NCBI GenBank assembly: GCA_928212115.1
Contig: CAKMRJ010002223.1
Span: 299,378,545-299,442,544, forward strand
DNA from: Lactuca virosa
Taxonomy: Eukaryota; Streptophyta; Magnoliopsida; Asterales; Asteraceae
Direction: 5' to 3'
Length of the DNA stretch: 64,000 nt
Part shown: positions 1 through 12,026 of the stretch, piece by piece
How positions within the stretch are numbered: the stretch's first letter is position 1
How the letters are laid out: each line of letters opens with the position of its first letter
Translations under genes and position numbers: made by a program
Notes under the pieces: model-generated
Databases searched by the model: none
What the model was told of the DNA's origin: nothing
Seen by the model: only the letters and a program-made list of their open reading frames with translations

Positions 1-793
1 NNNNNNNNNNNNNNNNNNNNNNNNNNNNNNNNNNNNNNNNNNNNNNNNNNNNNNNNNNNNNNNNNNNNNNNNNNNNNNNNNNNNNNNNNNNNNNNNNNNN
101 NNNNNNNNNNNNNNNNNNNNNNNNNNNNNNNNNNNNNNNNNNNNNNNNNNNNNNNNNNNNNNNNNNNNNNNNNNNNNNNNNNNNNNNNNNNNNNNNNNNN
201 NNNNNNNNNNNNNNNNNNNNNNNNNNNNNNNNNNNNNNNNNNNNNNNNNNNNNNNNNNNNNNNNNNNNNNNNNNNNNNNNNNNNNNNNNNNNNNNNNNNN
301 NNNNNNNNNNNNNNNNNNNNNNNNNNNNNNNNNNNNNNNNNNNNNNNNNNNNNNNNNNNNNNNNNNNNNNNNNNNNNNNNNNNNNNNNNNNNNNNNNNNN
401 NNNNNNNNNNNNNNNNNNNNNNNNNNNNNNNNNNNNNNNNNNNNNNNNNNNNNNNNNNNNNNNNNNNNNNNNNNNNNNNNNNNNNNNNNNNNNNNNNNNN
501 NNNNNNNNNNNNNNNNNNNNNNNNNNNNNNNNNNNNNNNNNNNNNNNNNNNNNNNNNNNNNNNNNNNNNNNNNNNNNNNNNNNNNNNNNNNNNNNNNNNN
601 NNNNNNNNNNNNNNNNNNNNNNNNNNNNNNNNNNNNNNNNNNNNNNNNNNNNNNNNNNNNNNNNNNNNNNNNNNNNNNNNNNNNNNNNNNNNNNNNNNNN
701 NNNNNNNNNNNNNNNNNNNNNNNNNNNNNNNNNNNNNNNNNNNNNNNNNNNNNNNNNNNNNNNNNNNNNNNNNNNNNNNNNNNNNNNNNNNNN
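1..793. other. Assembly gap (N run)
   Basis: All bases are N. The gap removes the start of the first retrotransposon's 5' LTR, about 370 bases judging from its 3' LTR, together with the left target duplication. Confidence 0.99.
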
Positions 794-3700
794 GTTCTTT
801 CTCTAGTTTGTTGATAATCCTTCTTAACTAGCTTCATCCTCATGATTCATCCATGGAAATAATGTTTTCTTAGATCTTCAAGTTTCACCAAGAACACACA
901 CTAGTGTTCTTGGCTAATATCAATTCTTTCAAGCCTCTAGATCGTGAGTACACTTCCCTATACTTCTTATCTAGTTAGTATCCATGCCTATAGACTTGAA
1001 ACATACACTTTCCCATGAACATCTTGAGTTTACGGCCCAAGATCTCCCTTGGCCGTAAACTCAATGTTGAAGCATGTATTGGCGATAAACCCTATAAGAT
1101 GCTAAGCTAATGACCCAAAACCCTTCCTTGATGTTTGAAGGACCTTAAACTTCACTCAAATACATAATGACCATGAGTTTACGACCGTAAACTCCTTTGG
1201 GCCGTAAACTCATCAAAAGCCTCATTTGAGGTGGTCTTCCTCATACAAGTGTAGAACAAAAGTCCCTAAAGTTTCCCTAGCTTTCAAACCAACACTTAGC
1301 CATGTTTCACCATGAGTTTATGGCCGTAAACTCCCTTGGGCCGTAAACCCTTGACCGTAAACTCATGTTAGTGTCATTTCACTTACCTTTGTTGAATCAC
1401 ATGTGATTCCAACACTTGGTCAAAGTGTTTCCTAGTCCCGGAAGGTGTTTCCTTTCATATAGTTGTTTATAAACACTATATTCATGTCAATATGTGTCCT
1501 TATATGTCATTTAGGACTTATTGTGTCTCGGGACTTCATTCGTGGAACTTCTCATCCTTACACGCATACCCGTTTGAATCACCCACATCAGGTGAGTTCA
1601 TACCACGTAATGAATCTTTTAACTGTTTTAACTGTTTTAAGGGGGGGGGGGGAATACAAGTTGAACACAATGATAATTGTGTAAATGTTTGTTATTAAAC
1701 ATCTTTCAAAATGTTACTTATGTCATTTAAAAGTTGTCAAAACATTTCAAAAACTCTTTTAAAGTTATGTTACTTTGTACTTATACAAAACTCCGTTTTT
1801 AAAGTACAAGCATAACTTAGTAGATAAATGAGTCTTTTCAGTAACAATCCAAGTAGAACATTAGTAAACTATAATAGGTATAGTCTAGGAGAATGCTATT
1901 CATTACTTCTAGTACAATGAAGCACACAAAGAGTCATTTCATACATGAGTCAAACACACAGTGAAGAGAAACAAGCAATACCATACAGAACATATAGTGA
2001 AGAGAATCAAACAATACCATACAGAACATATAGTGAAGAGAATCAAACAATACCATACAGAGAGAACACACAATTACGAGAACGAAACAGAACGTACAAT
2101 ATACAGTACAAAACAAACAAGTTAGGTTGCTATAGCATGAGAACACATACAGGATCTAATTATACCAATGAATCACTAACTCATTGTTTTAAACAAAAGG
2201 TGATAGTTATATTGAGTATACATGATCATATACTTTAATGTGAATTACACGGCTTGCAAGAATTTGCAGAGGTCGCGTTTGGTTCCCTTAATCTCTTGAC
2301 AGGGAGAGCGTTTTGTAGGGGTTCTATCCTTCACATTATAACCGTAATAAAACAAATATGTTTTTAGGTTATTAGTACATCCGCATGTCATTATAAACGA
2401 CAACTGTGTACTTACATTTCCCATTACTTTCATAAAGTGACAGTACCACTTGAAAGTCAAACTCAAACTATTTTCGAGTCAAGATAGTTATAAACTTGGG
2501 GAAATATACATTTTTACAATCGACAAACGGAACAGTCGAGTCTAGCACATAACAGAAGATGCCTTGGTAGAAGGCTATGTTTAAAAGAAAGGACCATAAT
2601 GCTAGTCTTATGATTCCTTAATGTAATATTCACACAGGATATATATATACCAATAGGGTCCGACAGGTAATAGGATGTGTGCTCTCCGCTTCATTTCCTG
2701 TTCCTTGTTTGGTTGTGGGCTTGGAACGAATTCACCCAATCTATTTTCTACCCGATTCTATATATATGTATGCTTAGTATACATTAAGTCATCATAAGGG
2801 TACCAGGTATGGGTCAGGTTATAGGACACAGAGTCAAAGCACAGTTTTCTAGTACAAAACATACTTTCCAAAATCAGTACTTTTGGTATACAAAACTAGA
2901 AACTTCCCAGTAAAGGGTTTAATCCATTTTATTAAACCAGTACAATTTAAAGGACCTTAGGTGAGTAACTCTATAATACCTTAGTTTATACACCATGTTT
3001 ATATATAAAACTAATACCCAATAGGTAGTTGGATGGGTGCTTTCCGCCTTACTCCACGTTCTTCGTTTGGTTGTGGGCTTAGGGTAGATTCACTCAATTA
3101 ACTTTCTATCCGATATTAGATTATATATAGCAGTATAAACTAAGCTATTATAAAAGTAGTCACTGTGGTCACCATTTTATTATAAGAAATATAGGTTTTC
3201 TTAAAGAACTTTTCATTAGATATAAAGGAACCATTACAATTAACTCCATGAGTAACAAGTGAATACACCAGGGTTATATATGACAATGATCTAACAACCA
3301 ATGGGATGTGTGCTATCCGCCTTAATTTCTGTTCCTCGTTTGGTTGTGAGCTTGGGGCAGATGCGCACAATCGATTGTTTGTTTACTCTGAGTCTTATAT
3401 AACTTGTACCCACTTAGTACCCATAGAAAGGGTTGTGTGATTTTACTTAAACTTCCATCAAAGTAGGAAATATAGGATTTTCTAGAGGAACAGGCGAACT
3501 TTTCAAAACAGAACTTACAACTTACAACATTTTACAACTACATGTTACAACTACATTTCAACACCATTTTACATCTACATTTTCAACAACACTTTACAAC
3601 TTACTCACATCACTAAAATCTTATGAACTCACCAGCTTAATTGCTGATCAACTCTTTCAAATAACTTGTATTCTCAGGAGACTATTAGACAGGTGCTCGT

Positions 3701-3914
3701 GCTGGGGATTCAGAAGATGGAGCATTATAGCTTCAAGTCTTGTTTTGTTATTTGTGTATGAATTCTATGTTTTGTGAACACACACATTGTAAACACTTTC
3801 TTTCGAAATGAAATGGTTGTTCATTACTTGCTTACCATATACATATCTCGTGATACTAAACATGACGTCCTCCACCCCTGAACGATTCCGCCGTTCCGGT
3901 TTTGGGGTGTGACA
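794..3914 (+). repeat. 5' LTR, truncated by the gap
   Basis: It matches 7868-10986 almost base for base and ends in tgtgaca directly before the primer site. It contains GAGTTTACGG/CCGTAAACTC palindrome units around 1030-1355, a 36-bp tandem repeat near 1959-2062, and three copies of a roughly 90-bp module (near 2664, 3015 and 3293). The short open frames inside it are present in both LTRs but have no protein character, and I do not treat them as genes. A G run at about 1641-1651 is shorter in the other LTR. Confidence 0.9.
1959..2062 (+). repeat. 36-bp tandem repeat in LTR, three copies
   Basis: The unit contains catatagtgaagagaatca and recurs at 36-base spacing three times. The equivalent stretch in the 3' LTR (about 9037-9140) is more diverged and partly deleted. 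Confidence 0.8.
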
Positions 3915-3917
3915 GAT

Positions 3918-3929
3918 TGGTATCAGAGC
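3918..3929 (+). other. Primer binding site, initiator Met tRNA
   Basis: The sequence TGGTATCAGAGC starts four bases after the LTR end. It is complementary to the 3' end of plant initiator methionine tRNA and is the usual primer site of plant chromoviruses. Confidence 0.92.
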
Positions 3930-4298
3930 ATTGTTTATAGTGAACTAAGTATATCAACCGATAAAAGATATACAACTATAAATACAATGGGGCTTAAGTG
4001 CTCTGGATAATGATATATTTTTAGAATATAACTATAGGTTATAAAAATATACCTACTTGCTTATACATGTACATAATAGAACTAGTGTCACGAGGAGAAC
4101 AAACTAAAGTATTTAAAGGTTGGGCACTGTCGTCAACCTGAACAGTTATGTAATCATAGCTAGGATCAATATAGCCTGATCAACTATATTCATTCGAGAT
4201 GTGACCGACATGTGTTTGGGAATGATGTGGTGTTGCAACAGTGTTAAAACTTACCTGAACACCAGTCAAGAGAACACCAGAACAAGTACATTTAGAGT

Positions 4299-4392
4299 TA
4301 GAATACTATAGGAGTATTCTATGATACGATAGCGCGATAACGAGTTAGAACATACCAAGTACATTACGTTAAAATACTATAGGAGTATTTTA
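4299..4392 (+). other. Twin hairpins with identical loop in the gag leader
   Basis: Two perfect 9-bp stems, each closing the loop ATAGG, lie at 4299-4321 (TAGAATACT/AGTATTCTA) and 4370-4392 (TAAAATACT/AGTATTTTA). They differ by one base on each side of the stem so that pairing is kept. They lie between the primer site and gag, where retroelements often carry packaging or dimerisation signals. That role is inference only. Confidence 0.6.
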
Positions 4393-5135
4393 GTCCATAT
4401 AAATAACTTATGTGATAACTTAAAAGAACCTTACGGATAGATCTATAATCTTGCAAGGTATATTCCTAAAGTTTTATATATAATCAAGATCTTATAGACT
4501 TAGAATCTGTGGTCTACGCTTCGCTATCCATTCCTCTTAAGGGTGTAGTTTTGGAGTAGGATCACTTATTCGAAGGTCTATTTAATCTTCAATTATATAC
4601 AAACTTGTATACATTGTACAATTATAGGAGGACCCGTAAGGATCACCCCATAAAGTTACCTTAAAGCTCATAGATTCTTTAGTCACTTTCATTCTCGCAC
4701 GACAAGCCCAGATAGATGTAACCACTTCCTCATAGTAGACAACAGAAGAGTCCAGGAGGAACAAGAACAAGTTCATGAGAAGTTTTCAAAGAGGGATCAG
4801 CCGAAGTAACCAAAACGTCTTACACGTCACACTAATAAATAATAATCTGGTTAATTTAATGAGCGAGTGGAAACACTGCTCACATTATATGTTAAGATTA
4901 TTTTCTTACATGCAGCTGGTAACAGTTATTCAGGAAACAGATATTCATTCGAGGATAGTTATTTCAAATTCATAGAGTTTATTAGGTATAGACTCTTTTA
5001 TGAATTGTTTCTAGAACCCTGTGGAAGTCAGGACCCGATACATCCAGAACTAGGATAACCTTGTCTTTTCAGCTTTCGGCTTGTGTCCATTGCTTTAGAC
5101 TTATTCCGTCTCATCTTTGTATTCTTTTAGCAAAG

Positions 5136-6318
5136 ATGCCTCCTCGCAGATCTAACAGACGCACTACTCCGATAACTCCAACGCCGCCTCCTTCGCAAAT
5201 CGATATGGCAGCTATAAACGCTGCAGTGGCTGCGGCTGTGGCAACAGCCATGGCTCAATATCACTCCATCAGTACCAGTGGAGGTGGAAACGCCTACTGA
5301 TTCTACTCGAGGTGAGGTCCTCGTGCGCTCGAGAGAGTTCTCCTACAAGGACTTCACCAATGCCAGCCATTGTCCTTTAATGGGACTGAAGGAGTCATTG
5401 CCCTCATGCAATGGTTCGAGAAAACAGAGTCGATCTTCGAAATCTGTTTATGCCCAGAAGGAAGCAAAGTGAAGTTTGCTGCCTGCACCTTCTCTGGCAA
5501 GGCCCTAACATGGTGGAACAGCCATGTTAAGTCACTGACCCTATCAGTGGCTAACTCAATAGGTTGGGAAAACCTAAAAGAGTTAATGCGGGAGGAATAC
5601 TGCCCGTTAGGCGAAATTCAAAAGCTGGAACAAGAGCTGTGGGATCTCACTATGGTCGGCTCAGACATAGTGACCTACACTGACCGGTTCAGCGAGCTAG
5701 CAGCTCTATGCCCGGGATGGTTACCCGGAGAGCAAGAAGATAGAAAGATACATTTGGGGTCTGACTGCTCCGACCCAAGGAAATGTGTTGTCTTCTAACC
5801 CAGCCACGTTCGATAGTGCTAAACGCCTGGCTCAGCGACTCATCGACCATGGAGTCCGCCATGGTGTAAAAGTCCCTATTCCCGAGCCATCGAGGGAAGA
5901 GGACTATAATCAGAAGTCGGGGAACAAGAGGAAGAAGAAGCGAACAACACAAGACACCCCGCAAGAGCAACGAGCGAGTACTATGTACGCCGCTACGACG
6001 CCTACTGCTTCAGCACCTGCCAGTCGATATGCTGGAAACCTTCCGAAGTGTGGAAAGTGCAACTTTCACCACACCGGAGTATGCCGGGAAATGCAGTGTC
6101 TGAACTGCCACAGAAAGGGACACACAGTCCGTTTCTGCAGGGCACCGGCTCAACCGATCTCCCAAGTCCTCGGAGCTGAAGAAAACCAAGCCTGCTATGG
6201 CTGTGGTGAGGACTGGACATTTTCAGAGGGACTGCCCGATAAAAAGGAACTCAGGCGCGGATGGACGCATTCTGATGATCACCGCAGGAGAATCTACCCC
6301 GGAGTCGTCGACGAGTAG
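5136..6318 (+). pseudogene. gag: gag remnant with CCHC zinc knuckles
   Basis: This would encode the capsid/nucleocapsid polyprotein that packages element RNA. The ATG at 5136 opens a basic N-terminus (MPPRRSNRR) followed by an alanine-rich stretch. The capsid core lies at about 5366-5780, with NGTEGV, a TWWN motif and an EYCP motif. It is followed by a basic linker and cysteine-histidine knuckles at about 6049-6230 (CGKCNFHHTGVC, CLNCHRKGHTVRFC, then a damaged third one starting CYGCGE). The frame moves twice near 5290-5365 and again near 5750-5790, so no complete protein can be made. The family assignment as a chromovirus gag is firm in type; the exact clade (probably Tekay) is less sure. 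No pol follows. Confidence 0.85.
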
Positions 6319-6320
6319 CG

Positions 6321-7500
6321 GTACGTTTTCGAAATAGTAATTACTTTTAAAATTAATTTATATTCATATAAGATTAAAATTTGGGGATAACACTAAAAGT
6401 AACTAAACAACTCACATGTTGAAATAGGTCACAGTATTCAAGAGAACTAAAAGATCCTTAGAGAAGCTATTATGGCTTACCATATACATCAGGGTTGTGC
6501 ACAACTAAGATGTTGCAGACTTAGAGTGAGTGACTCCGCTTAGGTCCCCATTCCTTAATTGGTTGAGGATTTGAGGCAGAGTTACTCAGTCGACTGCCTG
6601 GTTCATCTTAAATATTCATAACTTGTATATGGCAGGCGATTGTAGTGGTACCAAGGAGGATTATGATATAAAGTATCCCCACCAGTTATTAGAGCACTTT
6701 CGTTTGTATGTATGCGCACATAGCGGTACGATACGTAGGAGTGTTAACTTCAAGAGAAAAACAGGAAACACGGGAACATTTACACAAGAGTACATTGTCG
6801 AACATACTAGGAGTACAGTATCGATCATACAAGGGATACATCGTCGTATATCAGACGTTTCTTTCATTTGACCAAAACTTTGTTCAGTAAAGAGTCCTTT
6901 CTTTCATTCGTCATGAGTTGGCGTGGTCCTCACCATACTGAGTTCATATGTTTCTATCGCCTCGATCGGCAAGTTCTCGAAACTTTCGTCATTCGTATCG
7001 AAAGTCCGACCTAAACCTCAGTTTTATCTTTCGTATTCTAAACCCCGAAGTACTCGTGCGAAGAGTACTTTGTCCTCCGAAGCCTTATCGTCAGATGTCC
7101 GCAGACCGTCACGAAATACCACTCGTCCAGCAGACCAAGTTCGAGCACAGAGGCTAAGGACGAATACAGCCCACCTATCACTATTCAGTGTATACGCGAG
7201 GGTGGTATATGATTATGATTACGCAGATTTAGTATGTGTGTTTCCGCCCTATCTCCTGTTCCTTGTTTGGTTGTGGACCTGGGGCAGAGTCGTACATCCG
7301 ACCGTCTTACTAACCTTGATTATATACGACTTGTATACACGAGGTAATGATAGATGGACCAAGTACGAATCCTATCATGAACAGAAGGGCAAAGTTGCCA
7401 AGTCTACGAGTGGGTATTCTGCTAATCAGAGGAGCGCAACCCCAGTAGTAATGCTAAGAAAGCTAATTTCGGGACGAAATTCCATCTAACGGGGGGATGA
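6321..7500 (+). other. Non-coding tail of the gag-only element
   Basis: I see no protease, RT or integrase motif in any frame. A splice-donor-like GTACGT stands at 6321-6326, directly after the gag stop. Two diverged copies of the roughly 90-bp module found in the LTRs lie at about 6515-6600 and 7222-7310. The end carries gggacgaaattcc and the polypurine tract acggggggatga (about 7489-7500), which primes plus-strand synthesis. Confidence 0.7.
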
Positions 7501-7716
7501 TGTGACAACCCGAAAATTTTTGGTTTTAAAGCCCAGTCAATCAACTCAACTGAGTGTCAAACTCATTAGTACTGAGTTCTAGCCCGGTTAAAGGTCATTC
7601 TAAGGAGTTTTGAGCCTAATACACTTAAGGAATAAGTGTTAGAAAGTACCTGCTAGAACCACAGTGTAGCAAATCAAACCTTAACCTCATCTAAATGAGT
7701 TCACGGCCACAAGACC

Positions 7717-7740
7717 ATGAGTTTACGGCCGTAAACTCAT
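7717..7740. repeat. Perfect 24-bp palindrome in LTR
   Basis: This is a perfect inverted repeat centred on CGGCCG, with GAGTTTACGGCCGTAAACTC as its inner 20 bases. Half and full copies recur through the LTR at about 8104-8142, 8253-8290 and 8391-8443, and in the 5' LTR at about 1028-1063, 1175-1213 and 1313-1365. Confidence 0.9.
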
Positions 7741-7761
7741 GTGGCCGTAAACTCAAGTGCA

Positions 7762-7769
7762 TATATAAG
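7762..7769 (+). promoter_or_regulatory. LTR TATA box
   Basis: TATATAAG lies about 260 bases into the LTR, just downstream of the first palindrome group and upstream of a pyrimidine-rich stretch. This is the usual place for the LTR promoter. The transcript start would be about 30 bases further on. Confidence 0.6.
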
Positions 7770-10700
7770 GCATTTGGTCATTTCTTCTCATTTCTTCCTT
7801 CCTTGGCCCATTTTTCTTCAAATCCTCTCAAGTATCATCAAGACTTTCTTCCAAGATCTTCATATAAGTAAGTATTCTTCCTAGATTTGTTGATACCTCT
7901 CTTAATCTAGTATCCTTACATGATTTCATCCATAGAAATCATTCTTTTCTTAGATCTTCAAGTTTCACCAAGAACACACACTAGTGTTCTTGGCCAATAT
8001 CAACCATTTCAAGCTTCTAGATCGTAAGTACACTTCCCTATACTTCATATCTAGTTAGTATCCATGCTTAGAGACTTGAAACATGCCTTTTCTCCTGAAG
8101 ATCATGAGTTTACGGCCCAAGATCTTCCTTGGCCGTAAACTCAATGTTGAAGCATGCATAGGCCATAAACCCTATAAGATGCAAAGCTAGTGACCCAGAA
8201 CCCTTCCTTGATGTTTGAAGGACCTTAAACTTCACTCAAATCCATAATGACCATGAGTTTACGGCCGTAAACCCTTTGGGCCGTAAACTCATCAAAAGCC
8301 TCATTTGAGGTGGTCTTCTTCATACAAGTGTAGAACAAAAGTCCCTAAAGTTTCCATAGCTTTCAAACCAACATTAGGCATGTTTGACCATGAGTTTACG
8401 GCCGTAAACTCCCTGGGCCGTAAACCCATGGACCGTAACACTCATGTTAGTGCCATTTCACTTTCCTTTGTTGAATCACATGTGATTCCAACACTTGGTC
8501 AAGTGTTTCCTAGTCCCGGAAGGTGTTTCCTTTCATATAGTTGTTTATAAACACTATATTCATGTCAATATGTGTCCTTATATGTCATTTAGGACTTATT
8601 GTGTCTCGGGACTTCATTCGTGGAACTTCTCATCCTTACACGCATACCCGTTTGAATCACCCACATCAGGTGAGTTCATACCCCGTAATGAATCTTTTAA
8701 CTGTTTTAACTGTTTTAAGGGGGGGAATACAAGTTGAACACAATGATAATTGTGTAAATGTTTGTTATAAACATCTTTCAAAATGTTACTTATGTCATTT
8801 ATAAGTTGTCAAAACATTTCAAAAACTCTTTTAAAGTTATGTTACTTTATAGTTATACAAAACTCCGTTTTTAAAAGTACAAGCATAACTTAGTAGATAA
8901 ATGAGTCTTTTCAATAACAGTCCAAGTAGAACATTAGTAAACTATAATAGGTATAGTTTAGGAGAATGCTATTCATTACTTCTAGTACAATGAAGCACAC
9001 AAAGAGTCAGTTCATACATGAGTCAAACACACAGTGAAGAGAAACAAACAATACCATACATACTAGTGAAGAGAATAAAATAATACCATATAGAACATAT
9101 AGGGAAGAGAATCAAAAAATACCATACAGAGAGAACACACAATTACGAGAAACAAACAGAACGTACAATATACAGTACAAAACAAACAAGTTAGGTTGCT
9201 ATAGCATGAGAACACATACAGGATCTAATTATACCAATGAATCACTAACTCATTGTTTTAAACAAAAGGTGATAGTTATATTGGGTATACATGATCATAT
9301 ACTTTAATGTGAATTACACGGCTTGCAAGAATTTGCAGAGGTCGCGTTTGGTTCCCTTAATCTCTTGACAGGGAGAGCGTTTAGTAGGGGTTCTAGCCTT
9401 CACATTATAACCGTAATAAAACAAATATGTTTTTAGGTTATTAGTACATCCGCATGTCATTATAAACGACAACTGTGTACTTACATTTCCCATTACTTTC
9501 ATAAAGTGACAGTACCACTTGAAAGTCAAACTCAAACTATTTTCGAGTCAAGATAGTTATAAACTAGGGAAAATATACATTTTTACAATCGACAAACTGA
9601 ACAGTCGAGTCTAGCACATAACAGAAGATGCCTTGGTAGAAGGCTACGTTTAAAAGAAAGGACCATAATGCTAGTCTTATGATTCCTTAATGTATACATC
9701 ACAGGATATATATATACCAATAGAGTCCGACAGGTAATAGGATGTGTGCTCTCCGCTTCATTTCCTGTTCCTTGTTTGGTTGTGGGCTTGGAACGAATTC
9801 ACCCAATCTATTTTCTACCCGATTCTATATATATGTATGCTTAGTATACATTAAGTCATCATAAGGGTACCAGGTATGGGTCAGGTTATAGGACACAGAG
9901 TCAAAGCACAGTTTTTCTAGTACAAAACATACTTTCCAAAATCAGTACTTTTGGTATACAAAACTAGAAACTTCCCAGTAAAGGGTTTAATCCATTTTAT
10001 TAAACCAGTACAATTTAAAGGACCTTAGGTGAGTAACTCTATAATACCTTAGTTTATACACCATGTTTATATATAAAACTAATACCCAATAGGTAGTTGG
10101 ATGTGTGCTTTCCGCCTTACTTCCTGTTCCTCGTTTGGTTGTGGGCTTAGGGCAGATTCACTCAATTAACTTTCTATCCGATATTAGATTATATATAGCA
10201 GTATAAACTAAGCTATTATAAAAGTAGTCACTGTGGTCACCATTTTACTATAAGAAATATAGGTTTTCTTAAAGAACTTTTCATTAGATATAAAGGAACC
10301 ATTACAATTAACTCCATGAGTAACAAGTGACTACACCGGGGTTATATATGACGATGATCTAACAACCAATGGGATGTGTGCTATCCGCCTTAATTTCTGT
10401 TCCTCGTTTGGTTGTGAGCTTGGGGCAGATGCGCACAATCGATTGTTTGTTTACTCTGAGTCCTATATAACTTGTACCCACTTAGTACCCATAGAAAGGG
10501 TTGTAGTGACATTTTACTTAAACTTCCATCAAAGTAGGAAATATAGGAATTTCTAAGGGAACAGGCGAACTTTTCAAAACAGAACTTACAACTTACAACA
10601 TTTTACAACTACATGTTTCAAATACACTTTCAACACCATTTTACAGCTACATTTTCAACAACACTATACAACTTACTCACATCACTAAAATCTTATGAAC

Positions 10701-10986
10701 TCACCAGCTTAATTGCTGATCAACTCTTTCAAATAACTTGTATTCTCAGGGGACTATTAGACAGGTGCTCGTGCTGGGAATTCAGAAGATGGAGCATTAT
10801 AGCTTCAAGTCTTGTTTTGTTATTTGTGTATGAATTCTATGTTTTGTGAACACACACATTGTAAACACTTTCTTTCGAAATGAAATGGTTGTTCATTACT
10901 TGCTTACCATATATATATCTCGTGATGCTAAACATGACGTCCTCCACCCCTGAACGATTCCGCCGTTCCGGTGTTGGGGTGTGACA

Positions 10987-11701
10987 TATAGTAATCTGTT
11001 AGATCTGTATCTTGGTATTTAGGATGTTGCTACGCGGTAGTGATCTGTAGATCTGTCTGTTTATCTGTTTACTGGCTATATGTTTATCCGTTACATATGT
11101 CGACATAGTGTGGTTGGGTTAGACTGTATTGCTTTGTGTTGCTAGTCAACAAACCCGGCATGGTAAGGTTGAGGCCACACGCCAACAAACTTGGATTGTT
11201 GGGTTGAGGCCATGTGCCAACAAACCCGATATGGTTGGGTTGATACTGGAGGTCAACAAACCCGATATGGTAAGGTTGAGGCCACGTGCCAACAAACCTG
11301 GATTGTTGGGTTGAGGCCACATACCAAGAAACCATGGACGGTTGGGTTGAGGTCTTACTATTATGTGCTTTAAACCAACAAACCCGATATGATTGGATTG
11401 AGGTCAAGGACCAACAAACCCTGTATGCATGCTTGTTGTATATGTTATCTGTTTGTGTGGTGGTACTTTGGAGGAACTCACTAAGCTTCACGCTTACAGT
11501 TGTTTGTTATGGTTTCAGGTACTTCAAATGATCGGGAAAAACAAAGGCCTGACTGTGTACATCCTCCTATTTTTCATGATATTGACTTTTGGGATACTCT
11601 GACAAGACTTTTACTTTTGAAACAATGGTCTTTTGTAAGCAATGATGCTTAATGGTTGATTTTGAAAAGTTTTAAATTTTTATGATTTTTGGAGTGTTAC
11701 A
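10987..11701 (+). repeat. 3' part of an older LTR
   Basis: The segment ends ggagtgttaca, as chromovirus LTRs do. It carries a tandem repeat followed by a box gaactcactaagcttcacgc and then tttcaggtacttc, shared with the LTRs of elements A and X2. The gag-only element is inserted at its left end, so the rest of this LTR should lie left of the gap. No primer site follows, so it was a 3' or solo LTR. Confidence 0.65.
11140..11430 (+). repeat. Tandem repeat in LTR fragment
   Basis: About seven units of 35-45 bases carry ccaacaaacccgatatggtt and gggttgaggccac, with substitutions between copies. The overlapping short open frames on both strands are by-products of the repeat. Confidence 0.75.
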
Positions 11702-12026
11702 CCATCAACTACCAAAATGCTACATCAGATCTCGAATCTGATAAATGACTTAGAGTCATAAGCATGAAATGTAATCCATGTATGATAATTAAGTATGATC
11801 TTGATTAAACATTCTCCATATAGCAAGGCTACAAGAAGCAAGTAATTCTTCTATAAAAAATATATTACATGGATAGCTATACACATCTAATCAAGACTTG
11901 TTATCAAGTGATTTTCTCATACTTATGTCGTTGACTATGATCGTTATCATACTCATGCCATTGACTATGATCAAACCTTTTCATAATAAAAAAAGGAAAT
12001 TATTTACCATGACCTTGTGTTCTTAA
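11702..12026. other. AT-rich stretch, nothing recognised
   Basis: It may be upstream pol of the copia fossil that follows, but I could not read any motif in it. Confidence 0.4.

Larger units (their letters stand above)
794..10986 (+). mobile_element. Gag-only Ty3/gypsy (chromovirus-like) element, 5' end in gap
   Basis: Two direct long repeats (794-3914 and 7501-10986) flank a 3.6-kb internal region. An initiator-Met type primer site lies just inside the left repeat and a polypurine tract (acggggggatga) just before the right one. The internal region holds a gag gene but no protease, RT, RNase H or integrase, so this is a non-autonomous element of the kind called TR-GAG. The tail motif gggacgaaattcc before the polypurine tract is what I expect downstream of pol in plant chromoviruses, so the 3' end is kept while pol is gone. 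The two LTRs look about 97-98% identical by eye, so the insertion is fairly young. Bases 10987-10991 (tatag) should be the right copy of the target duplication; the left copy is in the gap. Confidence 0.85.
7501..10986 (+). repeat. 3' LTR, 3486 bp, complete
   Basis: It starts TGTGACAACCCG right after the polypurine tract and ends TGTGACA at 10986. It is unusually long. Inside are CG-centred palindromes (7717-7740 and about 8100-8440), a TATA box near 7762, a GTAAGTATTC donor-like site near 7866, three copies of the roughly 90-bp module (near 9738, 10088 and 10367), and an acceptor-like tgtattctcag at about 10740-10750. Confidence 0.92.

Noticed and set aside
1463..1698. Two overlapping small open frames, repeated at 8495-8804
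   Set aside because: They lie in LTR sequence, overlap each other in different frames, and the copies differ by frame-changing G-run lengths; no sign of coding.
10987..10991. Confirming a target duplication for the first element
   Set aside because: The left flank is inside the N gap, so the tatag pentamer cannot be matched.
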